Made by a program: the position numbers and the translations under genes. A stretch of 64,000 nt of DNA, from the NCBI RefSeq assembly GCF_932276165.1, contig NC_063998.1, positions 7,948,501 to 8,012,500 of the forward strand. Direction: 5' to 3'. Source of the stretch: Plutella xylostella (lineage: Eukaryota > Arthropoda > Insecta > Lepidoptera > Plutellidae). The notes under the pieces are model-generated. The model saw only the letters and a program-made list of their open reading frames with translations, was not told the origin of the DNA and did no database searches. Shown here in pieces: positions 10,792 to 23,400 of this stretch (within the stretch, counting starts at the first letter, position 1; each line of letters opens with the position of its first letter).

Positions 10792-11196
10792 CTTTCTAAA
10801 CGCCTTATTCGGGTCAATGGGGCCCTGCATATAGAAGTCCACGATCCCCAGCAGACAGTCGTCACAGCGACACACGTCACTGGGCAACGAAGACATGGAT
10901 CCAAAACTGCTGCAGCTATCCATAGAGTCTGTCCGCACCAACTTGCCAGTACTCAGGGCTTCCATTTTGGCCACAAGCAAGGATTCCATGAGAGATCGCG
11001 GCCTGGCGGGCGACCGCGAGCGTCTTTGGAAGTCGGGTGAGAGAGGGTGGTATCTAGAAAGTTCTAGAACGTCGGGAGACATCGGGCGGTGTCGGGAGAA
11101 GTCGGGAGACATGTTGCGAGCTCGGGACAGGTCTGGAGACATGGACCTCAGGTCGGTGGAGGAAGCCCTCGAGAGGGGAGGCGTGACACTTCTGCA
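10792..11196 (-). CDS. Exon of the unrecognised gene: Ser/Pro/Arg repeats and a CxCDDC motif
   Basis: The 405-nt, phase-0/phase-0 model uses acceptor CATCGCAG|TGCAGA (AG at 11198-11197) and donor TTTAGAAAG|GTATGT. The frame is open further upstream, so an alternative is a first exon starting at ATG 11209-11211 (context AAAAATGAC). The product starts CRSVTPPLSRASSTDLR and contains four degenerate MSPD-type repeats (RSMSPDLSRARN, MSPDFSRHRP, MSPDVLELSR, HPLSPDFQRR). Then come RSRSPARPRS, SLMESLLVAKMEALS, a Ser-rich segment (DSMDSCSSFGSMSSLPS) and a conserved-looking VCRCDDCLLGIVDFYMQGP. The repeats look like proline-directed or basophilic kinase sites in a disordered region (inference). I do not recognise the family. 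The exit phase fits the exon at 9507-9603. Confidence 0.7.
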
Positions 11197-12157
11197 CTGC
11201 GATGACGTCATTTTTGACGCGCGCATTTGACTTGCATTTGTTTTTGAAATTCTAATGTTTTGTTTTTTGCGGTTTATTGATTGCCAGTGATTTTTAATTA
11301 AGGTTGATTTAACACTTTTCACTCTGATCTAACGCTTATTGTCACTTTGGCTTTACACTTACAGATTATTTTAGTAGGTATCTGCAATAGACCCATATTA
11401 TGTAGGTGTTGAAGTGAATGAGTTTCCTGTATACTATGGAATAATTATGGAGAATAAATGACATGTTTATGCAAAATATCTTAAACACTTTCTCTTGAAT
11501 TAAATCGTAATTTATAAATTGATAAGGGCCTGTTTCACTAGAACATTATATTAACCAGAAATTAATGTACGGTCTACAAGCAAATAATGTTAACAAATAG
11601 TTTTATTAAATTATGTTTATATTTACTGCCGCAGCTTTTATGTCAAAACATTGTTGTTTATGCAGAGCACGTCTCGGTACAAGTTGTTAAAATGTGTTAC
11701 AAACGAGCCATTCTGAGCTTTATTGTGTCGTAATAAAGGTATAAAGTGGCAATTGAAACTGCACTTACGAAAACTAGCACCACACCTTCATTTAACAAGG
11801 CTTGTTCCTGTTACACTCATTCATATATCATTGTTTATGAAATACTAAAATTAAATTGATACTTATTCTGATGTTTGGCATGTAATTTCAAATGGATTAG
11901 ATCAGTATTTTTTTAGAAAAGAGTATGCTTTGCATTCATTAAAATTGGTGCACCTGATTTTGCGTGACCTGAAAGTGTGAGTACTATCTTCCGTTCTTAT
12001 AATACATGTTAAACAAGTCATCTAGTGTGGACTTAAACCAAAAGTTTTTAGTCGCCTGCCTAAAGTCTGTCAGTTTTCTTTTTCAGTTCAGTTTCAGTTT
12101 TTTCTTCAAACATAAGATTTTTTATGTCAGCTGTCATCATGTCGATTAAGTTAGCTA
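11197..12157. other. AT-rich stretch upstream of the exon, with a TGACGTCA site
   Basis: TGACGTCA (11203-11210) overlaps the candidate ATG. If the exon is an alternative first exon, this could be a CRE-like promoter site, but that is only inference. The rest is AT-rich with no recognised element. Confidence 0.35.
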
Positions 12158-12370
12158 TAGTGCCACAAACTTATCTGTTCCGGTGAAAGCTAACTAAATT
12201 GATCCATATCTCATTATTTACTAATTAATTATACATTGATATAGATAAGATGGGTTTATTGAAACCACAAGAGCGAATTACCACTACTAGCAAACTTAAA
12301 ATCTTATAGAATGAAGAAATATTACACATTTACATGAACTGTCACCGGAACAGATAAGTTTGTGGCACTG
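12158..12370. mobile_element. Inverted-repeat element, AGTGCCACAAACTTATCTG family
   Basis: Terminal repeats AGTGCCACAAACTTATCTG plus TTCCGGTGA, and the complement ending GTGGCACTG. They are flanked by TA at 12156-12157 and 12371-12372. At 213 bp with no coding frame it is a typical Tc1/mariner-like MITE. A second copy at 41618-41974 carries another element inside it. Confidence 0.85.
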
Positions 12371-12954
12371 TACAGTTTGATTGTGATGTATTGTCCAAAC
12401 GAAGTACTTAATATTTACGAAGTAATTAGGGTCAAATTCAAAAACATTTTGAATCCAAAAATTCTTATCAAAAAAAGGTTCGCGATAGGGGCTCTGATCA
12501 CTGTTGATTTAGGAGTTCCCCACTTCAGTCGGGCACTAACTGTTCTTACACAGTGCGGTGTATAATGCCATAATCTGCGTTGCCTTTGCCCTCCCCTCCG
12601 CTAGAAAATCAACTGGATTATAGAGTCAAGTGTAGGGACCGCATATGTTTGATAAAACTACACCTACAGTTAAAGTTAGTTTTGCCTTACAAGCTCTGGG
12701 CAACATAAACTGTAAGTTACAGCATTACTCATGTTAATACTGTTATCAGAACCATAGACTATATAGCTTCCACTATGTTATTGTATTTTAGACGTTTCCT
12801 TATGTCTGGTAAGTAAAGTTGGTTTTCCTTTGCAGTCATCAAATATGTATGGGATTTCGAATGTCAAAAAACCAATAATATAATGGACAGAGTGTAATTA
12901 GGGTATTAGTCTATGTCAGAACCAAACCTATCCACTTATTTTACAATAAGAAAA

Positions 12955-13030
12955 TGTATAAATGTATAAAAATGCTTTTAGCATTAAGTCCACCTTTTGT
13001 ACACTTATGTTATATTTGTGCAATAAAGTA

Positions 13031-13078
<48 letters not shown>

Positions 13079-13080
13079 AT
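12955..13080 (+). mobile_element. LINE 3' end with (AAAT)n tail
   Basis: TTAAGTCCACCTTTTGTACA, then TTTGTGCAATAAAGTATT, then about eleven AAAT units. The same 3' end lies inverted at 43523-43602. It is a 3' stub only. Confidence 0.7.
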
Positions 13081-13512
13081 ATAATGTATATGTCCAATTA
13101 TTTTCTGTGTGTTTTACATATTGATTTCACGAAACACAAAAATATACATTTTCTACAATTACCTACTAACTAAATATTAATGTGCAATCAGGTGGACGTA
13201 ATTCTTAAAGCATTTTCTACCTGTCAACCTGTAGGAGGCACAGAGGATGGAATGTATGTGTGTGCAAAAAATACCATCTATAATTATAAATGATTGTAAA
13301 ACTCACAGAAACCTAAATTATAATAATAATTCCTGAGCCCTACAAACTATGTATATTCATAAGTCTTATTTAATATATTTATTCAAGGTTATAATATAAA
13401 TTAACATTTAACTAATGAAGCCTAACCTAATTGTAAATACAATTATGAAAACTGAACTAAAAGATAAAATTTTACAAATTCAAAGTATTCGCCTCAAACT
13501 TAGTCTAACTAG

Positions 13513-13645
13513 TCAAAGATGTATCGTTCCTGGCTCGTAAGTGCCCAACAAGCCAGCCGCATTACCGAGCTGTATCGCCAACGAAATGCGCTGAACCAGG
13601 AACGACCCAGAGCGAGCATCATGACCTTTTTCCTTCAGGCGCTTG
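13513..13645 (-). mobile_element. Fragment of a LINE reverse-transcriptase C-terminus
   Basis: On the minus strand the frame reads GHDARSGSFLVQRISLAIQ, then GNAAGLLGTYEP, and stops at TAG 13513-13515. I recall this kind of ending from non-LTR retrotransposon proteins of insects, but I cannot name the clade. The upstream part of the frame is AT-rich and probably not part of it. Confidence 0.45.
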
Positions 13646-14587
13646 CCAAGCTCTCTGATGAAGCATAAAGCCTCATAATATATATTCATAATATATATTA
13701 TGATCCTATACCATGGCCACCGTACTCGACTAACTAATCCGATAGCGATCTTTGAGCAGCTTTTCAGCATTTAGATGTGACAGTCGAGCCATCGCGTATA
13801 ACTCAAGAGCCGCATCCATATTGGTACAGCAATTTAAGGTTGTTTCTTTATGAAGAAGTTTTCACATTAACAGTGAATTGATTTTAGTTATGGCTAAATA
13901 AAACAATAAATAAGTATTACGTGATTGAAGTTAAATTGCTTATGCGAGTTATGCGTATTTGGCATTTTTCACTAACCTGTCTGATCTAAGATGTACGCTT
14001 TGTTCCAAGTAAATATTACTACTGTAGGTATTTCAGCAATGTGCTATTTTTTTATTCTATATACCGACCTCTTATTTACACAGTACCTAAGTATATTCGG
14101 CGTCGTTTACAGTGGTCAAAGTTATAAAAATCACCTTGAGTCTTTAAATTTCAATTACGGAAACATAAACATGAACATGACCGTTACATATTGAATTTAA
14201 GCATTGTGTATGCAAAATAAAAAAACCTTTTCACAGCTTAATTTTATAACCCATAACTTTTAATGCCTTCAGCGAAATAACCGTTTAGCCTGTCATCGCG
14301 ACTGCAGATTTAAATTCCGAACGTTTTCTTTTTAAAGCCGATGTCAACGAAAACATTTAAATGAGCGAAATGTTGTCGAACATTAAACTGCCTCTGGAAA
14401 GTGCAAAGTCATATATTCTGGCTGAGGGGTAATAAAATGCTCTTGTTATGTGAAGCCACGGAAGAATGGACGCATAAAATGCTGCACATTTCTGTTTACG
14501 TGATAAAAAATTTATTTTTCACTTGCGCACGTACATGATTTTTATGTATTTTTATGCACAGGTATATCATATAAAAAAAGTGTTGTA
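13646..14587. other. AT-rich intronic stretch, nothing recognised
   Basis: Contains a near-palindromic TA-rich run at about 13675-13702. No genes or repeat families recognised. Confidence 0.4.
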
Positions 14588-14640
14588 CTCTCGTGAGCAA
14601 TGAAAAAGTTCCACCTACCATTGTCGTTTAAAAATATGGA
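14588..14640. mobile_element. Fragment of the CACTCACGGGCAATG inverted-repeat family
   Basis: ACTCTCGTGAGCAATGAAAA and AGTTCCACC match one end of the family. The other end is missing. Confidence 0.55.
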
Positions 14641-17600
14641 GTATATGGACAGGCCCGATGGCACGTTCAATAGATAAGTTGAGCTGACAAGCTGAGCTGG
14701 AACCCGTTTCAGCACCGGGAAGCAATACCCTCGCACATTTCTCCTTACTTTAAACGTTTTCTTATTTTTGTGTTGTTTCTGAGTGTGTGTGAAATCAATT
14801 TATTTTCTTTCTTCATTCTTTCTTCTTTATATGTGTAGGTAAAGGTATTATGTATAAAACCTAAAGGGGTTAAATAAATCAAATTTCTTTTAATTTAATG
14901 ACCTGGACAGTATTTAGTCCTAAGCAGGCATTACAAGAAACTAACCAAAGGCGCAAATACTCCTTGTGGCATCATTCTAGAGGCAGTATAATAGAATGCA
15001 CGGTGCGAATAGGTAACAAATCACTCCGGTATGAACTTGTTTTACCTTACCCGGCCTACGGGCATGGGAAAAAATATACAACCTCTGATCTGCGGTTCAA
15101 ACTTGAGAAAATACGGTGGCTCAAAAGGACATGTTTCCAGGGCCGTTAAATCAAATATTAAAAAAAAGAAAAATAAACTCTTTTGTATTTAGATAGGTAG
15201 ATAAATATTTTTTTATTTACTATACACAATACATTAGGTAGATAATGATAAATATAAACACACGACATTATAATATAGCAGACAGACAGAAAGAAATTTC
15301 ATTACCTTGATTTACTGTTTCTTAATTTCGTTGCACAAAATTGGAGCAGGTGCATTTTTTAACAAATTAAAATACATACTTCATTAAATTTCGTTATAAT
15401 ACCTTAGTTAATTGGCAAAACTATTTTAATTACTTTGAGAAATGCGTTTAAATTAAACCTACAGTCATATACGTATATGTATACGTAATTGTCGTCGCAG
15501 AAATCACCAACATATGTATAGCTAATGGTTATATTCTAGGTAAATTTATATTATACTCAGTTTTCATGTTCATAAATTTATATTTACTCTATTAATCTTT
15601 GACCGATACTGCCATAGCTTAAAAACGCCATAAGCTTGTTACATATTGACTTCTTGATCTATGTCTATATTGTACAATAAATTCGTTACGAAAACGAAAG
15701 ATTTAATAGACTGCTCAGCTCTGGGAGTTAAGCCGTAATATTTTATTGTTTTATCGATTCAATTGCTACACTAAATAATGATCTATGTATGTGTAAGAAA
15801 GGCCGAATCAAAATGTGATTTTTTCCGCTCTTCATACAACAAAATAAATGAATTAGGATAGGTTTCTTGTGATGGAATTTCGGGACCATAAATATCATTT
15901 ACAACCTGTATAGAAATAATTATAGAATTACTAATATTTTTGATCGTTTTTTTATTAATACATAGTCAAATGAACCCCACACGGCCTCGGCATTAAACCA
16001 CCTAGAAAAGGAAGTGCATCAACGCGTTGAATTCTTTTGTATGATAAATATATTTCGCCTACGAGCTACGATTTTTGCGTGGCAAACATTGGAAAAAACC
16101 TTTAAGGATAACGTTACCGATATGTTTACGCACAGTAATTTGTCACAGGCATGTGAACCTTTTCTAAGGTATTTATTATCTTTACCATAAATGCTGAATT
16201 TCCTTATTTGGAAAGGTACATATAAAAAGTGTACACTGATTGCTCACCCTCAATAAGGCAAATCGAATTACCTTAGGAATGTGGGGTTGAAACCAGAAAT
16301 GGGCTGCAATTAATACATTTTAGGTAATTACATAGATGTACTTCATCAGCGCTTATGACAATATTGTGAAGTCGAACCGATCTCAGGATATGTAGCTACA
16401 TAACATAATATACCGTATATCATAAAAGTGAGATTTCAATTATATTCGAAAATTGGATGAGGCAACCGTGTACATAATATAATCTATAATACTCAATTAA
16501 TTAATTTTGTCTTAGCTACCTTTTGTTAAGTTATGTTTATGTAATTTATGATTTTTTGATACCTGTTGAAACTTATACCGATACCGATTTTTCGATTTAA
16601 TATCTAAAGATTTTATGCATTGGTAAATAATTACTTAACATCTATAAAACAAGCCTATGTACTCCCTTTACGATAATTTATAAAAAGACGAACTACTGTG
16701 GTATTTACCGCGCTCGGATAAAATCATGGCTGTTTAAAAACCAGTAACTAGTGTCATCATTTATCTGGTAATGTCAGGTATAAATAAATTTAAATTCATG
16801 ACTTCTACGTATTGCTCCCAGCCATATGTACAGTCAGACACAGCATACTTCAGTGAGAAAAAAATACTCCCAAACTCGCTGTAACATGTAATCATTAGAT
16901 TATAACAATCACAGTAGAGTTACTATAAGTAACATTATTTAAGTACAAAAATATTTTTGGTATTGTAATGTACATAACAACAATAAACAGTGTATTTATT
17001 TACCAACATATTAACTGTGGTAAGGTATTTTATATGCCATGTTACTATAACTACCGCGACAAGAAGCGATAACCGAAGTAGGTACCTAGCTATTATGTAA
17101 ATATACGTATGTTTGAATGTACCTTTAAAAAAACCTTGATGACAATGTTTCACCGGATACACAAGTGACCTAAACGACAGATCTTAAGATCAGACAAATC
17201 GATTAAACCGATTAATCGGCGTAAAATTAGTAATTACTTAATTACCTCCATCAGAAACTATTAACATGTGGAACCTATCATATGGTTTGATCTTAAGATA
17301 CACATGTATGTTTGTGACTGCATATATTTCAGCTTACGTACTTAACTTATATTCACGTTACTTATAGGGTTATAATAATTTTAACAAAAATCTGATAGTT
17401 CTTAAAGTAAATTTCATTCAATTCATTCATTCTAAAACTATTTTTTTTTACAGAAAATTTGAGATAAAGAATTACTCATCGCCACAAATTGTGAATATCC
17501 GTCAAAGTGTTTAATATAACCACTGATCAAGATAATAATTTTCATAATAGTCTTACCGAAAAATGCATACATAAATGCCAACGATTCGATAATATCAGTT

Positions 17601-18246
17601 TTAATAATTTCACGTCGTCCCCTAAAGTAAATACAGAAAGTGACATGGTTAATTAAGTGCAAAATTTAAAAAGTCTGATTTAAGTAGTACGATTACCAAA
17701 TTATTCGTAAATAAATGATTAAATCAAGATATCGATAACTTTCTGACATCGATATTTAAAACATAAAATTATTATTATCGATCAGAAAATTCTGCAGAAA
17801 TTGGAAACTAATTTTAGTTTATTATTAGGTATTTTATTAATATGATAAGCATGGTTAATACCTACATAGTTATAATATATGAGCTTAAAAAGCTAATTAA
17901 GCATCCGAATAAACTGGAAAACAAAGAACAAAATCAACAAGCAAGACCGCTGTTTGTTGAATTCAAAAATAGATAATTTAGAAATAAAATACATGTTAAT
18001 AGCTATAAAAATCTATGTATGTCTATCATCTATCCATACGTCCTGAGTCCGATAGTCCCCGTGCAATTGCAAGTCCCTGGTATTCAAGTAACTAGTGAAC
18101 CAAATGTTTGTCGCGCCGGCGCCGTGGGAGGCCAACAACACCGCAAAAACTGAACAGTTCCACTAGAGAGCTTACTAAGACATCAACTTCATGTTCAGGA
18201 CAAGATATGGCGAATTTATTGAACTTTAATTTATCCTACTAATATA
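14641..18246. other. 3.6 kb of AT-rich intronic DNA, nothing recognised
   Basis: The longest open frame (14898-15149, plus) encodes 83 residues with no domain, splice context or homologue that I know. I cannot support a gene or a repeat family here. Confidence 0.4.
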
Positions 18247-18480
18247 CTCACAGGCAATGAAAAAGTTACAGTGAGAAAAGCATTCATAAATGGAAAAGGC
18301 CAGCTTAATGACGCCTTCTTAACATTAAAGTATGTACATTCAACAGAGCATCAGGATATGAGGTACCAAATAAAAACAGTAATTTTATATTTTTTTCAAA
18401 TTTTAAATTAAATGATTGAAAAATTGGGGTTGTTTGGTGTTAGCATTTTGTGAGTGGAACTTTTTCATTGCCAGTGAGTG
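18247..18480. mobile_element. Inverted-repeat element, CACTCACGGGCAATG family, cluster copy 1
   Basis: Ends CTCACAGGCAATGAAAAAGT and its complement ending GCCAGTGAGTG, flanked by TA at 18245-18246 and 18481-18482. The interior has GGCCAGCTTAATGACGCC and GAGCATCAGG, shared with copies 2, 3 and the one at 36790. There is no open frame. Confidence 0.85.
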
Positions 18481-18557
18481 TATTATAGGGGCGAAAGTTT
18501 GTAGGGATGGATGTTTGTTACACGGTTGTAGCAATTTTGATGACATTTACATAAATA

Positions 18558-18790
18558 CACTCACGGGCAATGAAATAGTTCCATTGACAAAATCACCAAA
18601 TCACCCCTATACGGAAAAAACTAACTTAATGACGCCTTCTTCAATATTTAAGTACATTTAACGGCGGATCCGAATATTAGCAACTAAAAACGTAAACATT
18701 TTGTTAAAATATCCGATTAAAAGTTTAAAAAAATTTAGACTATTTTGTGTCTGCATTTTGTAAGTGTAACTGTTTCTTTGCCCGTCAGTG
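18558..18790. mobile_element. Inverted-repeat element, same family, cluster copy 2
   Basis: Ends CACTCACGGGCAATG and GCCCGTCAGTG, flanked by TA (18556-18557, 18791-18792). Same orientation as copy 1, only 77 bp away. Confidence 0.85.
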
Positions 18791-19151
18791 TAGTTAATAT
18801 TTTGCAAAAATTCTAACATTAGTCTCAAAAGACGATTGTTATTTATATATGTGTACTTATATTCCTTGTATATAAGTTCAAGTCATTGATATCTTGCACG
18901 TAATTAATATTTCCATGTCATGAAGTAAATTAAAGTACATGCATATTAATTATACAAGGTGTGCTGGAATATTCACCATCAATCAAAGTCATTTCCCAAG
19001 CATTCAAGAGTTGCATCTCGTAATATGTCTTTTATGTATTATTTCATCAAAATTAAGGTTTACTTCTCATTTCGAAAGTAGCCCAAAGGGCACGCTAATA
19101 GAAGAAATAGTTAATGAGTTGGATCAGTATGGGAACTAATGAAACCTGATA

Positions 19152-19390
19152 CACTCACGGGTAATGAAAAAGTTCCACTCACAAAATCAGGACACCAAAC
19201 GGCCCCAATATTTTCAAACATTTAATTGAAAATTTGAGCAAATTATTAGTGTTTTTAGTTGTTTATGTCCTGATGCTCTGTTAAATGTACTTCAATATTG
19301 CAGAAGGCGTCATCAAGGTAGCCCTTTCAGTTTAGGATAAATGTGTTGAGAATGCTTTTCTCTGTGGAACCTTTTCATTGCCCGTGAGTG
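19152..19390. mobile_element. Inverted-repeat element, same family, cluster copy 3 (inverted)
   Basis: Ends CACTCACGGGTAATG and CATTGCCCGTGAGTG. The interior (GATGCTCTG ... GAAGGCGTCATCAAG) runs opposite to copies 1 and 2. The TA is clear on the left; the right flank is CATAATA. Confidence 0.8.
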
Positions 19391-19919
19391 CATAATACAT
19401 AGATGTGTACTTAGGAAATCTGTATTCATAGATTATAAAAAATCACAACCAGACCTAACCGAATTCCAAAAGACCCAAGAAAGATGAAAACCGATGACGG
19501 CAAAGAAGATTACTTGATGACGGCAAAGACATCAATAACAATAGTATTTGACTCCGCGCATAATTTTCCGATTTTACGCATGTTATACGAATGGATACAT
19601 ACTTCACCGGAAACGTAAAATCTGCGTAATGACAAAACATATTAACATATGTAAAATAAAACAGTAAAGTCAATGAAATACAATACGTAGATACATGGAT
19701 AAGTTTCCTGAAACAAGGTTAGATAACGTAGGAAAACATTTCGTCATTAACATTTTCAATACAAATTGTCCGGTTGTACCCTAAAACTGCTTTGCTGAAG
19801 GCAAGTTCAGCTACCGTATCACCACCGACACATTAGCAATTAGGAATCAATTAGCAGCGTTGCTTGTCAAACATCTGTAATATCCATAGAAGTTACGTCA
19901 GATTTGATAAGCGAGCGAC

Positions 19920-20443
19920 GGTGCCTGCGTTTCCATTGACGCGGAGCTGGGCGGAGCGGTGCTTAGCGGTGCATGAATTGTCCAATCACTATGCTCGAAA
20001 TCTCCGCTCTGCTTCAATGGAAACAGCACGAGCGGAGCGGGGCAGAGCTTAACGGATATTCATATAAAATAAGCGAGGTGATGCGGAGCGGAGGACAGCG
20101 GGGCGGTGTGGAGCGGAGGACAGGGCGGTGCGTTGCGGAGGGTAGCTAGGTATATTTATATTAGTAATTATTACTTGGGTCATTATTGTTAATGTGATGT
20201 AAAATAAAGCAGCAAATACATACATAGAATTAACATTTTTTATTTGCAGAACAGAATGAAACTCTCTCTCACTCTCGAAACTAAGGTAGCAAAGGTCGCG
20301 CAAAGTAATTTGCTCTGCTCCGCTCCGCACCGCACCGCCCCGCTCCGCTCCTCTCCGCTCTGCTTCAGTGGAAACACTCACCACTTTTCACCGCTATTCT
20401 CCGCTCATCTCCGCACAGCTCCGCGTCAGTGGAAACGCAGCCT
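19920..20443. mobile_element. GC-rich inverted-repeat element with GGAGCGG subterminal repeats
   Basis: The terminal arms GCCTGCGTTTCCATTGACGC (left, about 19923) and the complement of GCGTCAGTGGAAACGCAG (right) pair. The subterminal blocks are dense in GGAGCGG/GGGGCGG on the left (20080-20140) and their complement on the right (20311-20362), so about 200 bp can pair around an AT-rich centre. No clear target duplication and no coding sequence. Internal copies of GCTTCA(A/G)TGGAAACA at 20010 and 20361 suggest it grew by internal duplication. A fragment with the same end (GAAAACGCAGCCTAAGGAT) sits at 38040-38057. Confidence 0.7.
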
Positions 20444-23400
20444 AAGGATTGCTAATGATCGGCGGTGATAACCCCACAGTAGAAATGCATGCCCCACGTA
20501 CCCAGATTGACTACCGACGGCGCAGTATCGGTTGCTTAATTCTGGGAATGTAGGTATTACTTAGCGACTTTATAATAATTGTTTATTTAATATAGGTCTT
20601 AATAAAGATAAACACTTTTATGTTTGACGTCAATACTCTAACTAAGAAGAAGTACGAAGACACTCACACATGACAAGTTTCGCACGGGATATTGTTTTGA
20701 AATCGGGACAACATGGATATACCCGATGGCAGGTACTTAGCAATAATCTATCTCCCATACGACTTAAGACCCTAAGGCACTAGAGGTTATTGAATGTAAC
20801 CTAAATCCACTGATCAGTAATTAAAATAAACGAGCACTAAACTCAATTTACGCTCACGACCGTCTAGATTTATAATATTTATACGTAGTTAAATAAAGCA
20901 ATCGTATAAATCATAAAAGGTAACTAATTCTGGTGAGTCTAAAGTACACGGGGTTGTGTCTACTCATTCATTTTGCATATGACTTATCTAGGTGGCCTGT
21001 TAAGGTAGTGTGCTACGTAAATATTGACGTTCATAACACCACTGTTTGAATAAACAGTTTTTTTTATCACTGAAATTAATAATATGGTACCTAACTAAGA
21101 GCAGATTATCCATTCTTCGATACATACTGACCGTTCTAAATTTATCTTCCTATATACTAACAGGAATATCGTAACGGGAAGTTTTTTATATATTGAAAAT
21201 TTGATATCCACTGGTATTATTTTAATGAATTTCATCTGATTAATTTAATTACAATTGTTGATAGTAGATTTAACACTTTTCCCATTATTCGCAAAAAATA
21301 TATTATACTATATCGGTATTACATATAATTATATTTTGACGGTGTTGCGTGAACAACTTTCACTAGCTACTTAGCGCCTTGCCTAATAGAATTATGCGAT
21401 AATATTTGTCGCACACACTAAATATTTAAAGACATATTTTTGTGGGCTTTACACTAACGCTTATTTGAAGTCAAAAGAGCCAATATTTACAGATATTTGC
21501 TCTTTGGGGAAACAATTTATTCACAAATAACATTTACATTTAGGTTAGAATAGACAAATAATAATTAAAGAAAACTTACATTTAAAAAAAATTTGCTGTT
21601 TTGGATTTTTCCGACATAATAAATCACGTCGCTTCCACTACCTTGACTTCTGGCGCTAAAATATACAGATTATTTTCGACTCATACTTAATCATCTTTCA
21701 AATATTGACCAGTGCTTCGCCTTAAGTACTACTTACATGAACACTTGATGTGGGTACAAATTCACTTAACTTCAACAAGATTGAACATTAAAATTGTAGT
21801 AAATTTACTTTCCTCAGTACTTACCATATAATATTTCACACTAATTTACGTATTCTTATGATTTTTTGTTCTATACTTAATAAGTTATTGTTTTTTAAAC
21901 TATACAAAATGAAATAATAATGTACTCACTGTTTTGTGGTAAATGTGTAGGTAAATAATTACATGAAAAATAATGCTAGAGGACTATAGCTATTATGGTG
22001 TTGACATCCCGAAAGAAAATGTATTTGTACTTCAAAAAAAAACAGTGCGTTCAAAATAAATCAGCGTTCAGCCAGGGTATTGGCGATACGGCTCGCAACC
22101 TCTATCACGTGATTACAAATGTACCGAAAAGCGGGTGGCTCGTTAACGAGGCCTCTGACTACCCCTTCGGGGATTAAAATCGTGAGCATATGTATGTATG
22201 TAGTATTTATGTATGTAATATTGGGTAATCCCTACACATGTTCTACCAACAGCTAGGAATTGTATATTTTTTATACTATTAAGGTACAATAATAGCGATC
22301 TACTTAAGTATGAACTGTTTATTTTCATAACACCGTTTCAACTTTGGCCGTGTATGAAACTATGTACTTATGTATGTATGTGTTAGGTTATTCAATGTCT
22401 TAACGTGCGTTTAGTATCAAATTCTCCTTAAATATAATTATTATCTTTTAACAATTATCTTGTCCAAACGTTTCCAAGTATTTCCGATAATTTTAACTGA
22501 ATATTGTTTAACTTAAGTACGTATAATAAAGTTTGTATCTATAATTTTATACTGAGCAAATTAAACACCCAAAAAGTTAATAACTATTTCGATTTCTAAA
22601 TCACTTCTTAAACCGAAAATGTAAATCAATTAATCTTTTTTGGAGATATAATACACCAGAAGTACACATATAAGTATAAATAGATAATTACACACCTTTC
22701 GATTGTAAGTTAAAATGAAGTATAGTGAAACAGGCCATTAACCAATTGGTTTTCCTGAACAAACATGTCAATCAGATACGATTCGCACTTTAATTTTATG
22801 CCAAATAGTTCAGAAGCACTTTATAATCGAGATAAGATGGTTAAGAACGATAGTGCGTGTACCATAACGGACAGCGCAAAGATCGATTCAACGATAACTT
22901 CAATCAAAACGAAATAACTCGAGTAATCGAACACTAGTCTAGTACCTAATTACTGAACTGAAAACGTTTGTTTGTTTTTTTTTTATTTTTGCTTTTAATT
23001 GCTTAACCACGCGTGCACTTTAATGTTTTATTGACTGTAAATTATTTCTCATTCAACACTGTTATGGTTTTACTGCGTTCATAAAAATATAAAATATGAT
23101 CAAATTGGTAGTTGTAAATTTGATTTCATACTTTATTAATTTATTGCTTCCTGCACTCACTCAACATAACACTATTGAAATTCGTAGCAAAAAATGCGTT
23201 CACAACACTATACTATAACAACACATTGCAATGTGTATGTACACTCAAAATTTCACACATAAGTGCACATCACTAAATCCTCATTGGTCACTGCTGGCTG
23301 TTTGTAGTTCGGAAGAAAAACAAAAACACTATTCGATTTTCGAAATGGCTGTTGAAATTTTCGCGCTGATCGATCGCGTATGTGACGTGAGAGCGCGTCG

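Noticed and set aside
13037..13080. CRISPR-like or satellite array at the AAAT repeat
   Set aside because: Simple tetranucleotide microsatellite at a LINE tail; there are no spacers.
14898..15149. 83-codon plus-strand frame as a gene
   Set aside because: No domain, no splice or start context that I can support, and AT-biased flanks; kept only as an unassigned stretch.
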